Source: JAZTZP01 sp045637525 (GTDB lineage: Bacteria; Bacillota; Clostridia; UBA1381). From it: a DNA stretch of 29,975 bases. This document shows, one piece after another, positions 16,229 through 23,470 of this stretch. Both the position numbers and the translations under genes were made by a program. Within the stretch, counting starts at the first letter, position 1. The number at the start of each line of letters is the position of its first letter. The notes below the pieces were generated by a model. It was not told the origin of the DNA, searched no databases, and was given only the letters and a program-made list of their open reading frames with translations. The stretch spans positions 1-29,975 of the forward strand of contig JAZTZP010000034.1 in NCBI GenBank assembly GCA_045637525.1, read 5' to 3'.

Positions 16229-18940
16229 TTACTCCTTTCCGCTTACCGAAACCTTCAATTCAAGTAATGTCATTCCGGGAACTATTTCTGTTTCTATCTC
16301 GTTTTCACTACCCGGTCTGTACACCACTTTTCCCAGATTCATATTTTCGATATTTACAGTTCCCTGAGGTGTTTCAAGTGTAAGCTTCGCTGTCTTGTTT
16401 GCTAAATTCAGAAGAACATAAGCATTCGATACAGGGTCATAAAGAAGTGTAACCGATGTTCCGGACGGATTTTTAACGACAGCGTCACCGAATACTATTT
16501 CTTTCTTGGTAGACTGAACAAGGTCATTTGTACGATATGCCTCAGATTCCTTAAACGGATACTGCTCTAAGTAATCCCAATACTTAGTCTTGTCGGATTT
16601 TCCGTACGGATGATTATTGATAGGCTCGACTTCTCTGAGTACTTTAGGGAAATCTATTTCTCTTCTGTCATATATATCTCTTCTTGTCTTTTCACCGTTT
16701 ATATAGCAGTCCTGAGTGATAAGAGTTTCGGTATCAACATTAAGCTCCATGCTCTTTTCACCGTTTTTATAGCTTATTGTCCAGATATTATCTGTATCAA
16801 AGCTCTTATATTCAGTCTTATCCGTATAAGCCTTGAAATCGGAAATTGTTGCATATTCTTTCTTATCGCCCATTTCAACTATAAAGCCGTTTCTCTGCTT
16901 AATTCTTTCCTCATAAGGAATATGAATTTTTTCTCCGCAGTAGTTATATGCCGTTATTGCTAAAACATTATGTTCCTCAGGTCTCTTAGTGCCGAATCCG
17001 ACTTTTGTTAAGTCTTTTCCCAGCTCTGTAAGCTTGATGTCACAGGTTCTTCCAAGGCTTGTAGTATTGAGCGGAGTTAAAGCTACATATGTATTAAAAT
17101 CTTCTATATAGATTTTATCATTTCCTTTAAGCTCTATCGGCATATCAGATGTTTTCATAAGAAGTCTTACTTCTTCTTTTCCGGATTTTAAAATCTGCAT
17201 CTGTCCGGTTAAAAAGCGGTCGCCGTACCAGATTCCTCTTGACTCATCATAATTTGAATACATTATGGTTTCGCCCATATCTCCCCATTCATCAACCGTC
17301 AGCTGATAATATCCGTCCGGACTACCCTGATCCTTTGTTTGTCCCGGCCAGCCCATAACGATTGCCGCATTTTCATTCTGAATTGCATACTCCTTACCAT
17401 CTCCGGTCGGATAATCATATATAGCACGATCCAATGCAGTTTCAGGATTGTTCAATACATCCGTATTGGTTGAATACATAGAAAACAGTTGTGCAACATC
17501 CGAAAAATGAACTATGTCTTCAACATTTTCATTTCTCCTCCATGTTGCACGCATCACAACATTTTGTCTGCTCGCTCCTGCGGCGTGCCAATATGGAAAA
17601 GTCGTCGCTAAGGTATAATCTTGGGTTGCATAAGACCATGTGTCTCTTGTTGCAACAACAGGATCTGTTCTGTTTCCTACATGAACATTGATATCTCCGG
17701 ACTCTGAAAACGTTTCTGCTTTTTCAGATTTATAAGGATATTGACGATGCATCATAAGATTTTCTATATATTCCGGCAAATACCACTTCAGTGCTACAGC
17801 ATCTGCCGGCCAGAAACCGTATCCGATATTTTCTTCCATCGGTGCAAACACATAACCTTCGCTCATCATAAGATAGATAATAGACCGATAGTCCTGCTTT
17901 TCAATAGAAAACGACTGTCCGCCATAAAGTCTTGGATAAGTTCCCATCAAAGAATTGGACGGATAGTGGAATACATCAATCAAATGCATATTCAGTCTTT
18001 CTATCAAAAGCTTAAGCTTTGCTTTTATTCTCGGTGTCTGAGCATAATTATAGCAAGTTAAATAGTTTGTGTATGTAAATCCGCCGTAAGCCGGGCAAAA
18101 GGTTTCGCCTGTAGTATGAAGACTTAAATTCGCAAGTGTTCTGTCTATCGAGTCTTCCATACGCTTTAACATTCTGTCATCTCCGGCAATCTCCGCATAC
18201 ATAAGTCCCATAATCAGTCCTTCTGATGACTGGTTATGCCACGACAAGTATGGCGATTCAAGAGAGTTTTTATACGGAGAAAATCCGGCAGTTGTCAAAC
18301 CGGTACGGCATATATACCTGTATATAGCATCTTTCGCCTCAGGCGTTAACAAATGACCGTAATCATACCATATTGCATAAGGAGCAATTGATGAAACCGT
18401 AAACTTTGCCATATCGCCGTGATAAAGAATTGATTCATCACCACCGATCGTTCCTATGATAAGCTTATTTGCCTTTTCAATATTTTCGGCGCCCCCAAGA
18501 ACAAAATTTCCTAGCACTGTGCTAAACGTATCGTAATAAACCGGTGTATATCCGTCAGGAAATACCGTTCTGTCTGCCATTTTTATACGCTCAATGTATG
18601 CCTGTTTCTTTTCTTCAACAGTTCCCGGCTTATACCACGGAAGACGCTCATCCGACTTCTCAATATAATAACCACGTGCAAAAATCTTATTCGTAACATC
18701 AGGAAGTTCTCTTTTATAAAGGCTCAGCTCAACATCTGCCGGAAGTGACTTTACATACTCTTTAGCCTCTGCCGGGACATCCTTTATTTCAAGCTCTGTT
18801 CCTTTGTTTTGTGCATTCCACCTTGAAACAACTGCCTCAAGCTTTGCTTCCATTCCGTTATCAGCTAACGCTGTCGGAAATCCGGCACCGGACACCATAC
18901 ATCCGGCAAGAACCAATGAAATAAGTCTTTTATTTAACAT
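16229..18940 (-). CDS. Secreted toroid/beta-sandwich protein, putative polysaccharide lyase (paralogue of the 1318-aa protein)
   Basis: This 903-aa exported protein begins MLNKRLISLVLAGCMVSGAGFPTALA. Cleavage after ALA is likely, though LAGC at 11-14 also resembles a lipobox. A helical region (about 80-480) carries SWHNQSSEGLIMGLMYAE with His235-Asn236-Gln237. A beta-rich half (about 480-895) follows, matching the 1318-aa protein in several blocks: YVALTPLNT, QRNGFIVEMGDKKEY, NDLVQSTKKEIVFGDAVVKNP and TPQGTVNIENMNLG. It has none of the extra N- and C-terminal binding modules of that paralogue, so it is the minimal form of the family. Lyase-like architecture and the GH105 partner suggest a lyase acting on a uronide, but no CAZy family is assigned; PL8-, PL21- or PL26-like relationships would need a profile search. 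It follows the binding-protein gene by 20 bases, with AAGGAGAGA before the ATG. Confidence 0.6.
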   Translation of the reverse strand: MLNKRLISLVLAGCMVSGAGFPTALADNGMEAKLEAVVSRWNAQNKGTELEIKDVPAEAKEYVKSLPADVELSLYKRELPDVTNKIFARGYYIEKSDERLPWYKPGTVEEKKQAYIERIKMADRTVFPDGYTPVYYDTFSTVLGNFVLGGAENIEKANKLIIGTIGGDESILYHGDMAKFTVSSIAPYAIWYDYGHLLTPEAKDAIYRYICRTGLTTAGFSPYKNSLESPYLSWHNQSSEGLIMGLMYAEIAGDDRMLKRMEDSIDRTLANLSLHTTGETFCPAYGGFTYTNYLTCYNYAQTPRIKAKLKLLIERLNMHLIDVFHYPSNSLMGTYPRLYGGQSFSIEKQDYRSIIYLMMSEGYVFAPMEENIGYGFWPADAVALKWYLPEYIENLMMHRQYPYKSEKAETFSESGDINVHVGNRTDPVVATRDTWSYATQDYTLATTFPYWHAAGASRQNVVMRATWRRNENVEDIVHFSDVAQLFSMYSTNTDVLNNPETALDRAIYDYPTGDGKEYAIQNENAAIVMGWPGQTKDQGSPDGYYQLTVDEWGDMGETIMYSNYDESRGIWYGDRFLTGQMQILKSGKEEVRLLMKTSDMPIELKGNDKIYIEDFNTYVALTPLNTTSLGRTCDIKLTELGKDLTKVGFGTKRPEEHNVLAITAYNYCGEKIHIPYEERIKQRNGFIVEMGDKKEYATISDFKAYTDKTEYKSFDTDNIWTISYKNGEKSMELNVDTETLITQDCYINGEKTRRDIYDRREIDFPKVLREVEPINNHPYGKSDKTKYWDYLEQYPFKESEAYRTNDLVQSTKKEIVFGDAVVKNPSGTSVTLLYDPVSNAYVLLNLANKTAKLTLETPQGTVNIENMNLGKVVYRPGSENEIETEIVPGMTLLELKVSVSGKE

Positions 18941-18960
18941 ATGGCTTATCTCTCCTTTTC

Positions 18961-20403
18961 TTATTTATTTTTTGTTGCCAAAAACTCATCTACTTGTCTT
19001 TGAGCTTCTTCAACTACTCTTTCAACTCCGGCATTAAGCATTTCCTGACGCATTGTTTCCCAATAAGCTTCAACCGGTTCTGCTCCTGTTTTTCTTGCAG
19101 GATATTTCTGGAATATCTGTGTAATCTGTGCAACCTCTGTTTTAACCTTATCGGTATTGAATGAAAATCCGAACAATGGGCTTATCTGTGCCGAGTTATT
19201 GAACTCCATTGTTTCTTCCCATGTATCATCTGCCTGACCCGGGAGAAGGTATGCGTTGAACTGATTTCCGAATCTCCATGTCATACCCGGCTCGTAGCCC
19301 GAGTTTTCTCTGTAAACCACTCTGTTATTCTCATCAAAATCGAAATGCTTGCCCTCTATACCGAATGCGATTAAGTTGTATAAATCCTTGTTTGTGTTTA
19401 TCTCTTCTATGAACTTAACTGCTTTTTCGGGATTCTTTGAATTTGCACCAACGCCTATCATGGTTTGTCTGCCTAAAGAGCTTGAAAGTGTTGCTCCGCC
19501 AATTCTTACGCTTACAACCTCACGTTTTCTTACAGCTTCGTATTCTGCATCAGCTCCCGGCTTATATGTTGCTCTCCAGCAAGCATATTTTCCTGCCTTT
19601 TCATCCTGACTTTGATCTGTTACAAGTGATATATCCTTTCTTATGTAACCTTTTTCGTACCAGTCTCTCATAAGAAGAGCTTCTTCATCCGCACTTTCTT
19701 TGTCTAATTCAAAGTATGTTTTCATGTCGGAATATCCTACACCAACTCCGGTTGTAACACTTTCACTTTTAGCCGGAACTCTTCCGCTAAAGCCTCCGCC
19801 TTGTCCTGTCTCGAACGGATAAATATCAGGATGCGTTTCTTTAACCCATTTAAGAAACGGCTCAAGGTCATAAAGTTTTTCTATCTCTTCTATTTTTAAA
19901 CCAAATTCATCTGCCAGGTCTTTGTACACATAAAGCGCCGGTGCACTTGCCATTATCTGAAGATTTGGAATTGCATATGTTTCGCCATCATATTTTCCTA
20001 CTTCAAAGCAATAATCCGGAAGCGAAGCCTTAAGCTCCGGGCAGTCCTCCAGATACTCATCTATTGCCAGAAGTCCCCCGTTTGATACTGCGCTTATAAA
20101 CGGATTTACATATCCTACAAAGCAAAGGTCATAATCGTCGCCGCTTGCCATATTCATATTCATACGCTCCGTATATGCCGCTGAATCAATATATACCATA
20201 TCTATCTTTGCTCCGATTTCAGGAACAAGGATTTCATTAGCAGCCTCCATTACAGAAGCCAGATCCTGAGGAGCTTCACCCTGCATATACCATTTTAAAG
20301 TCGGTACATCTCCGCCTGCCCCCTCTTTCTTTCCACAGGAAGCAACGCCAAAAGCCACAGCTCCCACCAATGTAAGTGATACAATTTTGTTTAATGTTTT
20401 CAT
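18961..20403 (-). CDS. CUT1 ABC transporter solute-binding lipoprotein
   Basis: This 480-aa lipoprotein precursor has lipobox VASC with the lipid-modified Cys at about residue 23, followed by GKKEGAGG. The fold is family-1 solute binding, with a C-terminal DUF3502-type region (about 330-475: SPLFGFSFNTDKVKTEVAQI.., ending VEEAQRQVDEFLATK). That subclass accompanies LplB/LplC or YteP/YtcP permeases that import complex oligosaccharides. It should bind the oligosaccharides released at the surface. The gene is downstream of both permeases and separated from them by palindromic element B, with AAGGAAGG as ribosome binding site. Substrate is not readable from sequence; pectic oligosaccharides are inferred from the neighbours. 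Confidence 0.9.
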   Translation of the reverse strand: MKTLNKIVSLTLVGAVAFGVASCGKKEGAGGDVPTLKWYMQGEAPQDLASVMEAANEILVPEIGAKIDMVYIDSAAYTERMNMNMASGDDYDLCFVGYVNPFISAVSNGGLLAIDEYLEDCPELKASLPDYCFEVGKYDGETYAIPNLQIMASAPALYVYKDLADEFGLKIEEIEKLYDLEPFLKWVKETHPDIYPFETGQGGGFSGRVPAKSESVTTGVGVGYSDMKTYFELDKESADEEALLMRDWYEKGYIRKDISLVTDQSQDEKAGKYACWRATYKPGADAEYEAVRKREVVSVRIGGATLSSSLGRQTMIGVGANSKNPEKAVKFIEEINTNKDLYNLIAFGIEGKHFDFDENNRVVYRENSGYEPGMTWRFGNQFNAYLLPGQADDTWEETMEFNNSAQISPLFGFSFNTDKVKTEVAQITQIFQKYPARKTGAEPVEAYWETMRQEMLNAGVERVVEEAQRQVDEFLATKNK

Positions 20404-20460
20404 AATTTTTTCCTTCCTTTCGTTTTATATATTTATTGCTTTTGCAAAAATTCACTTAAT

Positions 20461-20778
20461 TAAATTATAGTTTAGCTTAACACCTCATCCACCGCTAAAG
20501 CGGTCCCCCTTCCCCTCAAGGGAAGGCTATAAATAGTCATTATTATGGGATAGTAGCAAAGGCTTCCCCTTGAGGGGAAGCTGTCGCTGAAAGCGACTGA
20601 TGAGGTGGCAAATTTCAGAAAATCGCCCGGCGATTTTCTTTCCATAACCTGCGACTTTCAGGTCGCAGATTTCACCCATGCTTTGCGTGGATTTCACTCA
20701 CACGAAGTGTGAATTTCACATTTTGCTGAAAGCAAAATATTTCACTATTATAGTTTATCGCAGATAAACTATAATTTA
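20461..20778. repeat. Element B: composite palindromic element inside the transporter operon
   Basis: Perfect 14-bp terminal repeats (20461-20474 and 20765-20778) bound a non-coding 318-bp element. The left part has arms CACCTCATC (20481-20489) and complement (20599-20607) enclosing smaller hairpins, including ACCGC/GCGGT (20491-20504) and paired CCCCTCAAGGG-type stems. The right part is a chain of hairpins separated by ATTTCAC (GTGAAAT on the other strand), ending in a 13-bp-arm palindrome at 20747-20775. This right part matches element D (29839-29975) in inverse orientation. The TAA stop of the 293-aa permease (20778-20776) lies within the element end. It fills the gap 20404-20775 apart from about 57 bases with the ribosome binding site of the lipoprotein gene. 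Confidence 0.75.
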
Positions 20779-21657
20779 TCCCTTCACGCTTCCGACAGTA
20801 AGACCTTTAACAAAATACTTCTGGAAAAACGGGAATACCAAAAGTGCCGGGCCGGCTACTACTATTGCCATTGCCATTCTGACAGCTTCTGTCGGAATTT
20901 TTGATGCTTCTATAAGAAGATTTATGTTCTCCGATTCCATCTGCAAAAGCTCTATATTCTTCATAAGCCGCTGAAGAAGATACTGAAGAGAAAACAGTTT
21001 TGTATCGTTTATGTAGAGCATTGAAGTCATCCAGCTGTTCCAATTGCCAAGAAACATAAACAGCGCAACGGTTGCTAAAACAGGTTTTGAGAGCGGAAGT
21101 GTTATTCCGAATAATATTCTGTATTCGCTCGCCCCGTCTATTACCGCCGCTTCACTTATTTCATACGGTATGCCCTGGAAGAATGTTCTCATCATAAACA
21201 CATACCACGGAGAAATAAGCCCGGGAATTATATAAACCAAAATGTTATCCGCAAGATTTAAATATTGTGTTATCAATATATAACTCGGTACCATACCGCC
21301 CGAAAAGAGCATTGTAAAGTATAAATAAAACGACATTGCATTTTTTCCTCTTAAATCTTTTCTCGAAAGAACAAATGCCATCATCGCCATCAAAAGCACC
21401 GACAGCACCATGCTTGATACAGAGAATATAAATGTTACTTTATATGCCTGAATTATTGACTGCGGATTTTTAAACACATATGCATATGCTGACCAGTCTA
21501 TATTTTTCGGAATAAGGCTGTATCCGTATTTAACAATATCTGCCTCCGATGAAATTGAAACTGCAACTACCATCAAAAACGGAAGTATTATAAGCAGAGA
21601 TAAAAATGCGAAAAATATATTTAATATAGCTTGTGATATTATTCTTTGTCTTTTCAT
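20776..21657 (-). CDS. CUT1 ABC transporter permease (LplC/YtcP-like)
   Basis: This 293-aa inner-membrane permease has about six transmembrane segments, starting with the helix near residues 12-35 (NIFFAFLSLLIILPFLMVVAVSI). The cytoplasmic EAA loop EAAVIDGASEYRILFGITLPLSKP (about 157-180) docks the ATPase. The C-terminus KGLTVGSVKG is typical of the MalG/LplC branch. With the 313-aa permease it forms the channel for oligosaccharides delivered by the lipoprotein. No ATP-binding subunit gene lies in the window, which is common for this class: a shared MsmX/UgpC-type ATPase encoded elsewhere is presumed. It starts 17 bases after the other permease, and its stop codon falls within element B. Confidence 0.93.
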   Translation of the reverse strand: MKRQRIISQAILNIFFAFLSLLIILPFLMVVAVSISSEADIVKYGYSLIPKNIDWSAYAYVFKNPQSIIQAYKVTFIFSVSSMVLSVLLMAMMAFVLSRKDLRGKNAMSFYLYFTMLFSGGMVPSYILITQYLNLADNILVYIIPGLISPWYVFMMRTFFQGIPYEISEAAVIDGASEYRILFGITLPLSKPVLATVALFMFLGNWNSWMTSMLYINDTKLFSLQYLLQRLMKNIELLQMESENINLLIEASKIPTEAVRMAMAIVVAGPALLVFPFFQKYFVKGLTVGSVKG

Positions 21658-21674
21658 ATCTTTCTTCTCCCTCC

Positions 21675-22616
21675 TTAAAATAAGCTTCCTTCTTCGCTTA
21701 TCTTCTTACTTAAATAGTTTGTTGCAATTACAAGCACAAAGCCTATTACAGACTGAAGCAGTCCTGCCGCTGATGACATTCCCATATCTCCGAGCTCACG
21801 CATTGCCCTGAACACAAACGTGTCTACAACATCTGTTGCTACGTATAATTTTGATATGTTTCTTGTGAGCTGATAGAAAAGTCCGAAATCTGCTCTGAAT
21901 ATTCCGCCTATTTTCAATATCGTCATCATTACAATGAGCGGTACAATAGTCGGTATCATTACGTGCAATACTCTCTGACGCCGGTTTGCTCCGTCAAGTT
22001 CTGCCGCCTCAAGAAGCGATTCATCAACTCCCATAAGTGCCGCATAATACATTACCGAATCCATCCCGACATGCTTCCATATATTGGCAACTACAAGTAT
22101 TATCGGCCACGGTTCCGGAGTTGAATACCAGTCTACTGTCGGAAGTCCTGTTGCCGAGAGTATATTATTTAATATTCCGTAAGTCGGATGAAGAAGTGCA
22201 TATGCCATATATGAAACAACAACCCAAGACAGGAAATGAGGCGTTATCATTGTTGTCTGATATACTTTCGTTGCATTACGGCTTTTTATATTAAAAAGAA
22301 GTATTGCAACCAAAAGTGCCGCAATTATTCCAAATACTATAAAGAGCACATTCATTATAAGCGTGTTTTTAACCGCTATGGCAAAATCCGGCGATACGAA
22401 TAAGAATTTGAAATTATCAAATCCGCACCAGTCACTGCCGAATATTCCTTTGTTGAATTTGTAGTTTTTAAATGCGATGATTATTCCGAACATCGGTATG
22501 TAGGAAAATACAAATACCAGCAAAAGCGGTATTGCAGCCAGAGAATACAGCTCCAAGCTCCGCTTCTTTACCCTCCTTTTCTTTTGGTATGTCTTATCTG
22601 CCAATTCTGTTTTCAC
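21675..22616 (-). CDS. CUT1 ABC transporter permease (LplB/YteP-like)
   Basis: This 313-aa membrane protein begins with a GTG start at 22616 (VKTELADKTYQKKRRVKKRSLELYSLAAIPLLLVF). I chose this start because GGGAG lies 9 bases upstream; an in-frame ATG at 22691 would add 25 unlikely residues and would begin upstream of the -10 box at 22657-22662. There are about six membrane segments, and the EAA loop EAAELDGANRRQRVLHVMIP lies near residues 210-230. The YIPMFGIIIAFKNYKF segment is typical of the LplB/YteP branch, whose Bacillus members import rhamnogalacturonan oligosaccharides. It is the first gene of the long minus-strand train, directly behind the promoter and operator-like site. Confidence 0.92.
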   Translation of the reverse strand: MKTELADKTYQKKRRVKKRSLELYSLAAIPLLLVFVFSYIPMFGIIIAFKNYKFNKGIFGSDWCGFDNFKFLFVSPDFAIAVKNTLIMNVLFIVFGIIAALLVAILLFNIKSRNATKVYQTTMITPHFLSWVVVSYMAYALLHPTYGILNNILSATGLPTVDWYSTPEPWPIILVVANIWKHVGMDSVMYYAALMGVDESLLEAAELDGANRRQRVLHVMIPTIVPLIVMMTILKIGGIFRADFGLFYQLTRNISKLYVATDVVDTFVFRAMRELGDMGMSSAAGLLQSVIGFVLVIATNYLSKKISEEGSLF

Positions 22617-22656
22617 AAAAAAACACTCCCTTGTAAACTTTTTATCTTGTAATATT

Positions 22657-22686
22657 ATTATAACACAACTATATGCCGTTTGTATA
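22657..22686 (-). promoter_or_regulatory. Promoter of the transporter/polysaccharide operon
   Basis: On the minus strand a consensus TATAAT (22662-22657) lies 18 bases from a weak -35 TATACA (22686-22681). Start would be about 35 bases before the GTG of the first permease gene. A weak -35 with a conserved motif immediately upstream suggests activator-dependent transcription. Confidence 0.55.
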
Positions 22687-22687
22687 G

Positions 22688-22720
22688 TCACAATTTATGT
22701 GATATCACTTACAATTTTTG
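22688..22720. promoter_or_regulatory. Operator-like site shared with the response regulator promoter
   Basis: TCACAATTTATGTGA (22688-22702), with arms TCACA/TGTGA, continues into a TTACAA-rich half and matches 30 of 33 bases with 25430-25462 upstream of the response regulator gene. Here it abuts the -35 of the transporter operon. The AraC-type response regulator of this window is the likely binder, by inference. Confidence 0.55.
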
Positions 22721-22758
22721 TTCTCATGATTTTTATTGCCGTCTCTTCCGATAAAATT

Positions 22759-22814
22759 AAAAGATGCTGCCGGAAATGAACATTTTAAAACGCTCATTTC
22801 CGGCAGCATCTTTT
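22759..22814. terminator. Perfect 21-bp hairpin, terminator of the hicBA transcript
   Basis: Arms 22759-22779 and 22794-22814 are perfectly complementary over 21 bp, with a 14-base loop. The stem is GATGCTGCCGGAAATGA-rich and flanked by A and T runs. It starts at the last base of the hicA stop codon, so it ends the leftward hicBA transcript and shields the transporter promoter from readthrough. Confidence 0.8.
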
Positions 22815-23032
22815 CACTTTATCTTAAGAAAATCTTCAAGTTCTATCTGCGCCATTAGTAATATACTCTTTAAAGTTCCCTTTGCAACTTCACTATGCTT
22901 TGGTACAATAACGGTTCTGTTTTTATTAACATATTTCATATGACTGCCTTTTTAGCTCACAAAATTAAAACCAAACAACTCAAGTCTTCGAATTACTTCC
23001 TCTGTCTTCATTACAGGATATTTTAACCCCAT
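22814..23032 (-). pseudogene. hicA: hicA toxin pseudogene with an in-frame TAA
   Basis: Reading from ATG at 23032 gives MGLKYPVMKTEEVIRRLELFGFNFVS, then TAA (22954-22952), then KGSHMKYVNKNRTVIVPKHS..GTLKSILLMAQIELEDFLKIK and TGA, in one frame. This is a complete HicA mRNA interferase (about 72 residues) including the catalytic GSH motif and the GTLKSIL end, interrupted only by one stop. The TAA sits where family members have a polar residue, often Gln, before KGSH, so one CAA-to-TAA change explains it. A 41-aa fragment could restart at ATG 22939, but it lacks the catalytic His. The ATG overlaps the hicB stop (TAATG). A sequencing error is the alternative explanation. Confidence 0.8.
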
Positions 23033-23238
23033 TATATGGCTACCTCCATTGTTGTAACAAATACAGGATTGCGTTCTGCCACGGGATGATTATCTTCATA
23101 ATAACGTTCCAGGGCTTCCTTTAAGTTTACTATACTTTCTTCCATGGTTTTTCCCTGCGATGCTACTCCGCTTTGAATATCTGTAGCTACATACTGGTTT
23201 TCTTCTTTTTGAATATAGATCGTACATTGTAAAGACAT
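23032..23238 (-). CDS. hicB: HicB-family antitoxin
   Basis: This 68-aa protein has the HicB partial RNase-H-like fold: an N-terminal strand pair (LQCTIYIQKEENQYVATDIQSGVASQGKTMEESIVNLKEALERYYED) with the conserved G-x-T-x-EE-A-x-x-N-x-x-EA-L pattern. It lacks a C-terminal DNA-binding domain, so it would neutralise HicA without obvious autoregulation by a fused HTH or RHH. AGAGGAG lies 9 bases before the ATG, and a strong promoter (23275-23303) lies upstream. Its toxin partner overlaps by one base (TAATG) and is broken. The antitoxin is intact, so it is either an orphan or protects against related HicA toxins encoded elsewhere. Confidence 0.85.
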   Translation of the reverse strand: MSLQCTIYIQKEENQYVATDIQSGVASQGKTMEESIVNLKEALERYYEDNHPVAERNPVFVTTMEVAI

Positions 23239-23274
23239 AGTCCCACACTCCTCTCTTATATTTATTATATCAAT

Positions 23275-23303
23275 ATTATATCACAAAATATAACTTACGT
23301 CAA
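23275..23303 (-). promoter_or_regulatory. Promoter of hicBA
   Basis: TTGACG (23303-23298), a 17-base spacer and an extended -10 TGATATAAT (-10 at 23280-23275) lie on the minus strand, with the ribosome binding site about 20 bases downstream. A 28-bp stretch covering the -10 (23264-23291) is repeated exactly at 25358-25385. Confidence 0.7.
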
Positions 23304-23387
23304 TCATAAAACGCATTTTTGAAATTTATCACAAATTCGCATATATCCACGCTGTACTTGTCTGCAAAGCGTTTCCTTTTTGCAGGC

Positions 23388-23415
23388 AAAAAAATAACGC
23401 TTAGTCTTGCTAAGC
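23388..23415 (-). terminator. Terminator of the GH3 gene
   Basis: On the minus strand GCTTAG CAAGA CTAAGC (23415-23399) is followed by GTTATTTTTTT. The stem is short (6 bp) but the U-run is good. It follows element C and lies about 56 bases past the GH3 stop codon. Confidence 0.55.
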
Positions 23416-23421
23416 AGATAA

Positions 23422-23458
23422 ATTACAGTTTAGAGGCTGTTCGCCTCCAAACTATAAT
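23422..23458. repeat. Element C: short core palindrome of the TTATAGTTTA family
   Basis: Arms 23422-23436 and 23444-23458 pair over 15 bp with two mismatches around the loop CTGTTCG. The core AGAGGCTGTTCGCCTC has the same loop as element D (29839-29875). It sits 13 bases past the GH3 stop. With the hicB promoter and the GH3 terminator it accounts for the 23239-23470 gap. Confidence 0.65.
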
Positions 23459-23470
23459 CTCTATTCTCAA

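Noticed and set aside
22617..22691. Upstream ATG start for the 313-aa permease
   Set aside because: It begins upstream of the predicted transcription start and adds residues unlike the family. The GTG at 22616 has a proper ribosome binding site.
22952..22954. Programmed readthrough or recoded TAA in hicA
   Set aside because: TAA is the normal stop of several genes here, including hicB and the kinase, and no recoding structure is visible at the codon. A point mutation is simpler.
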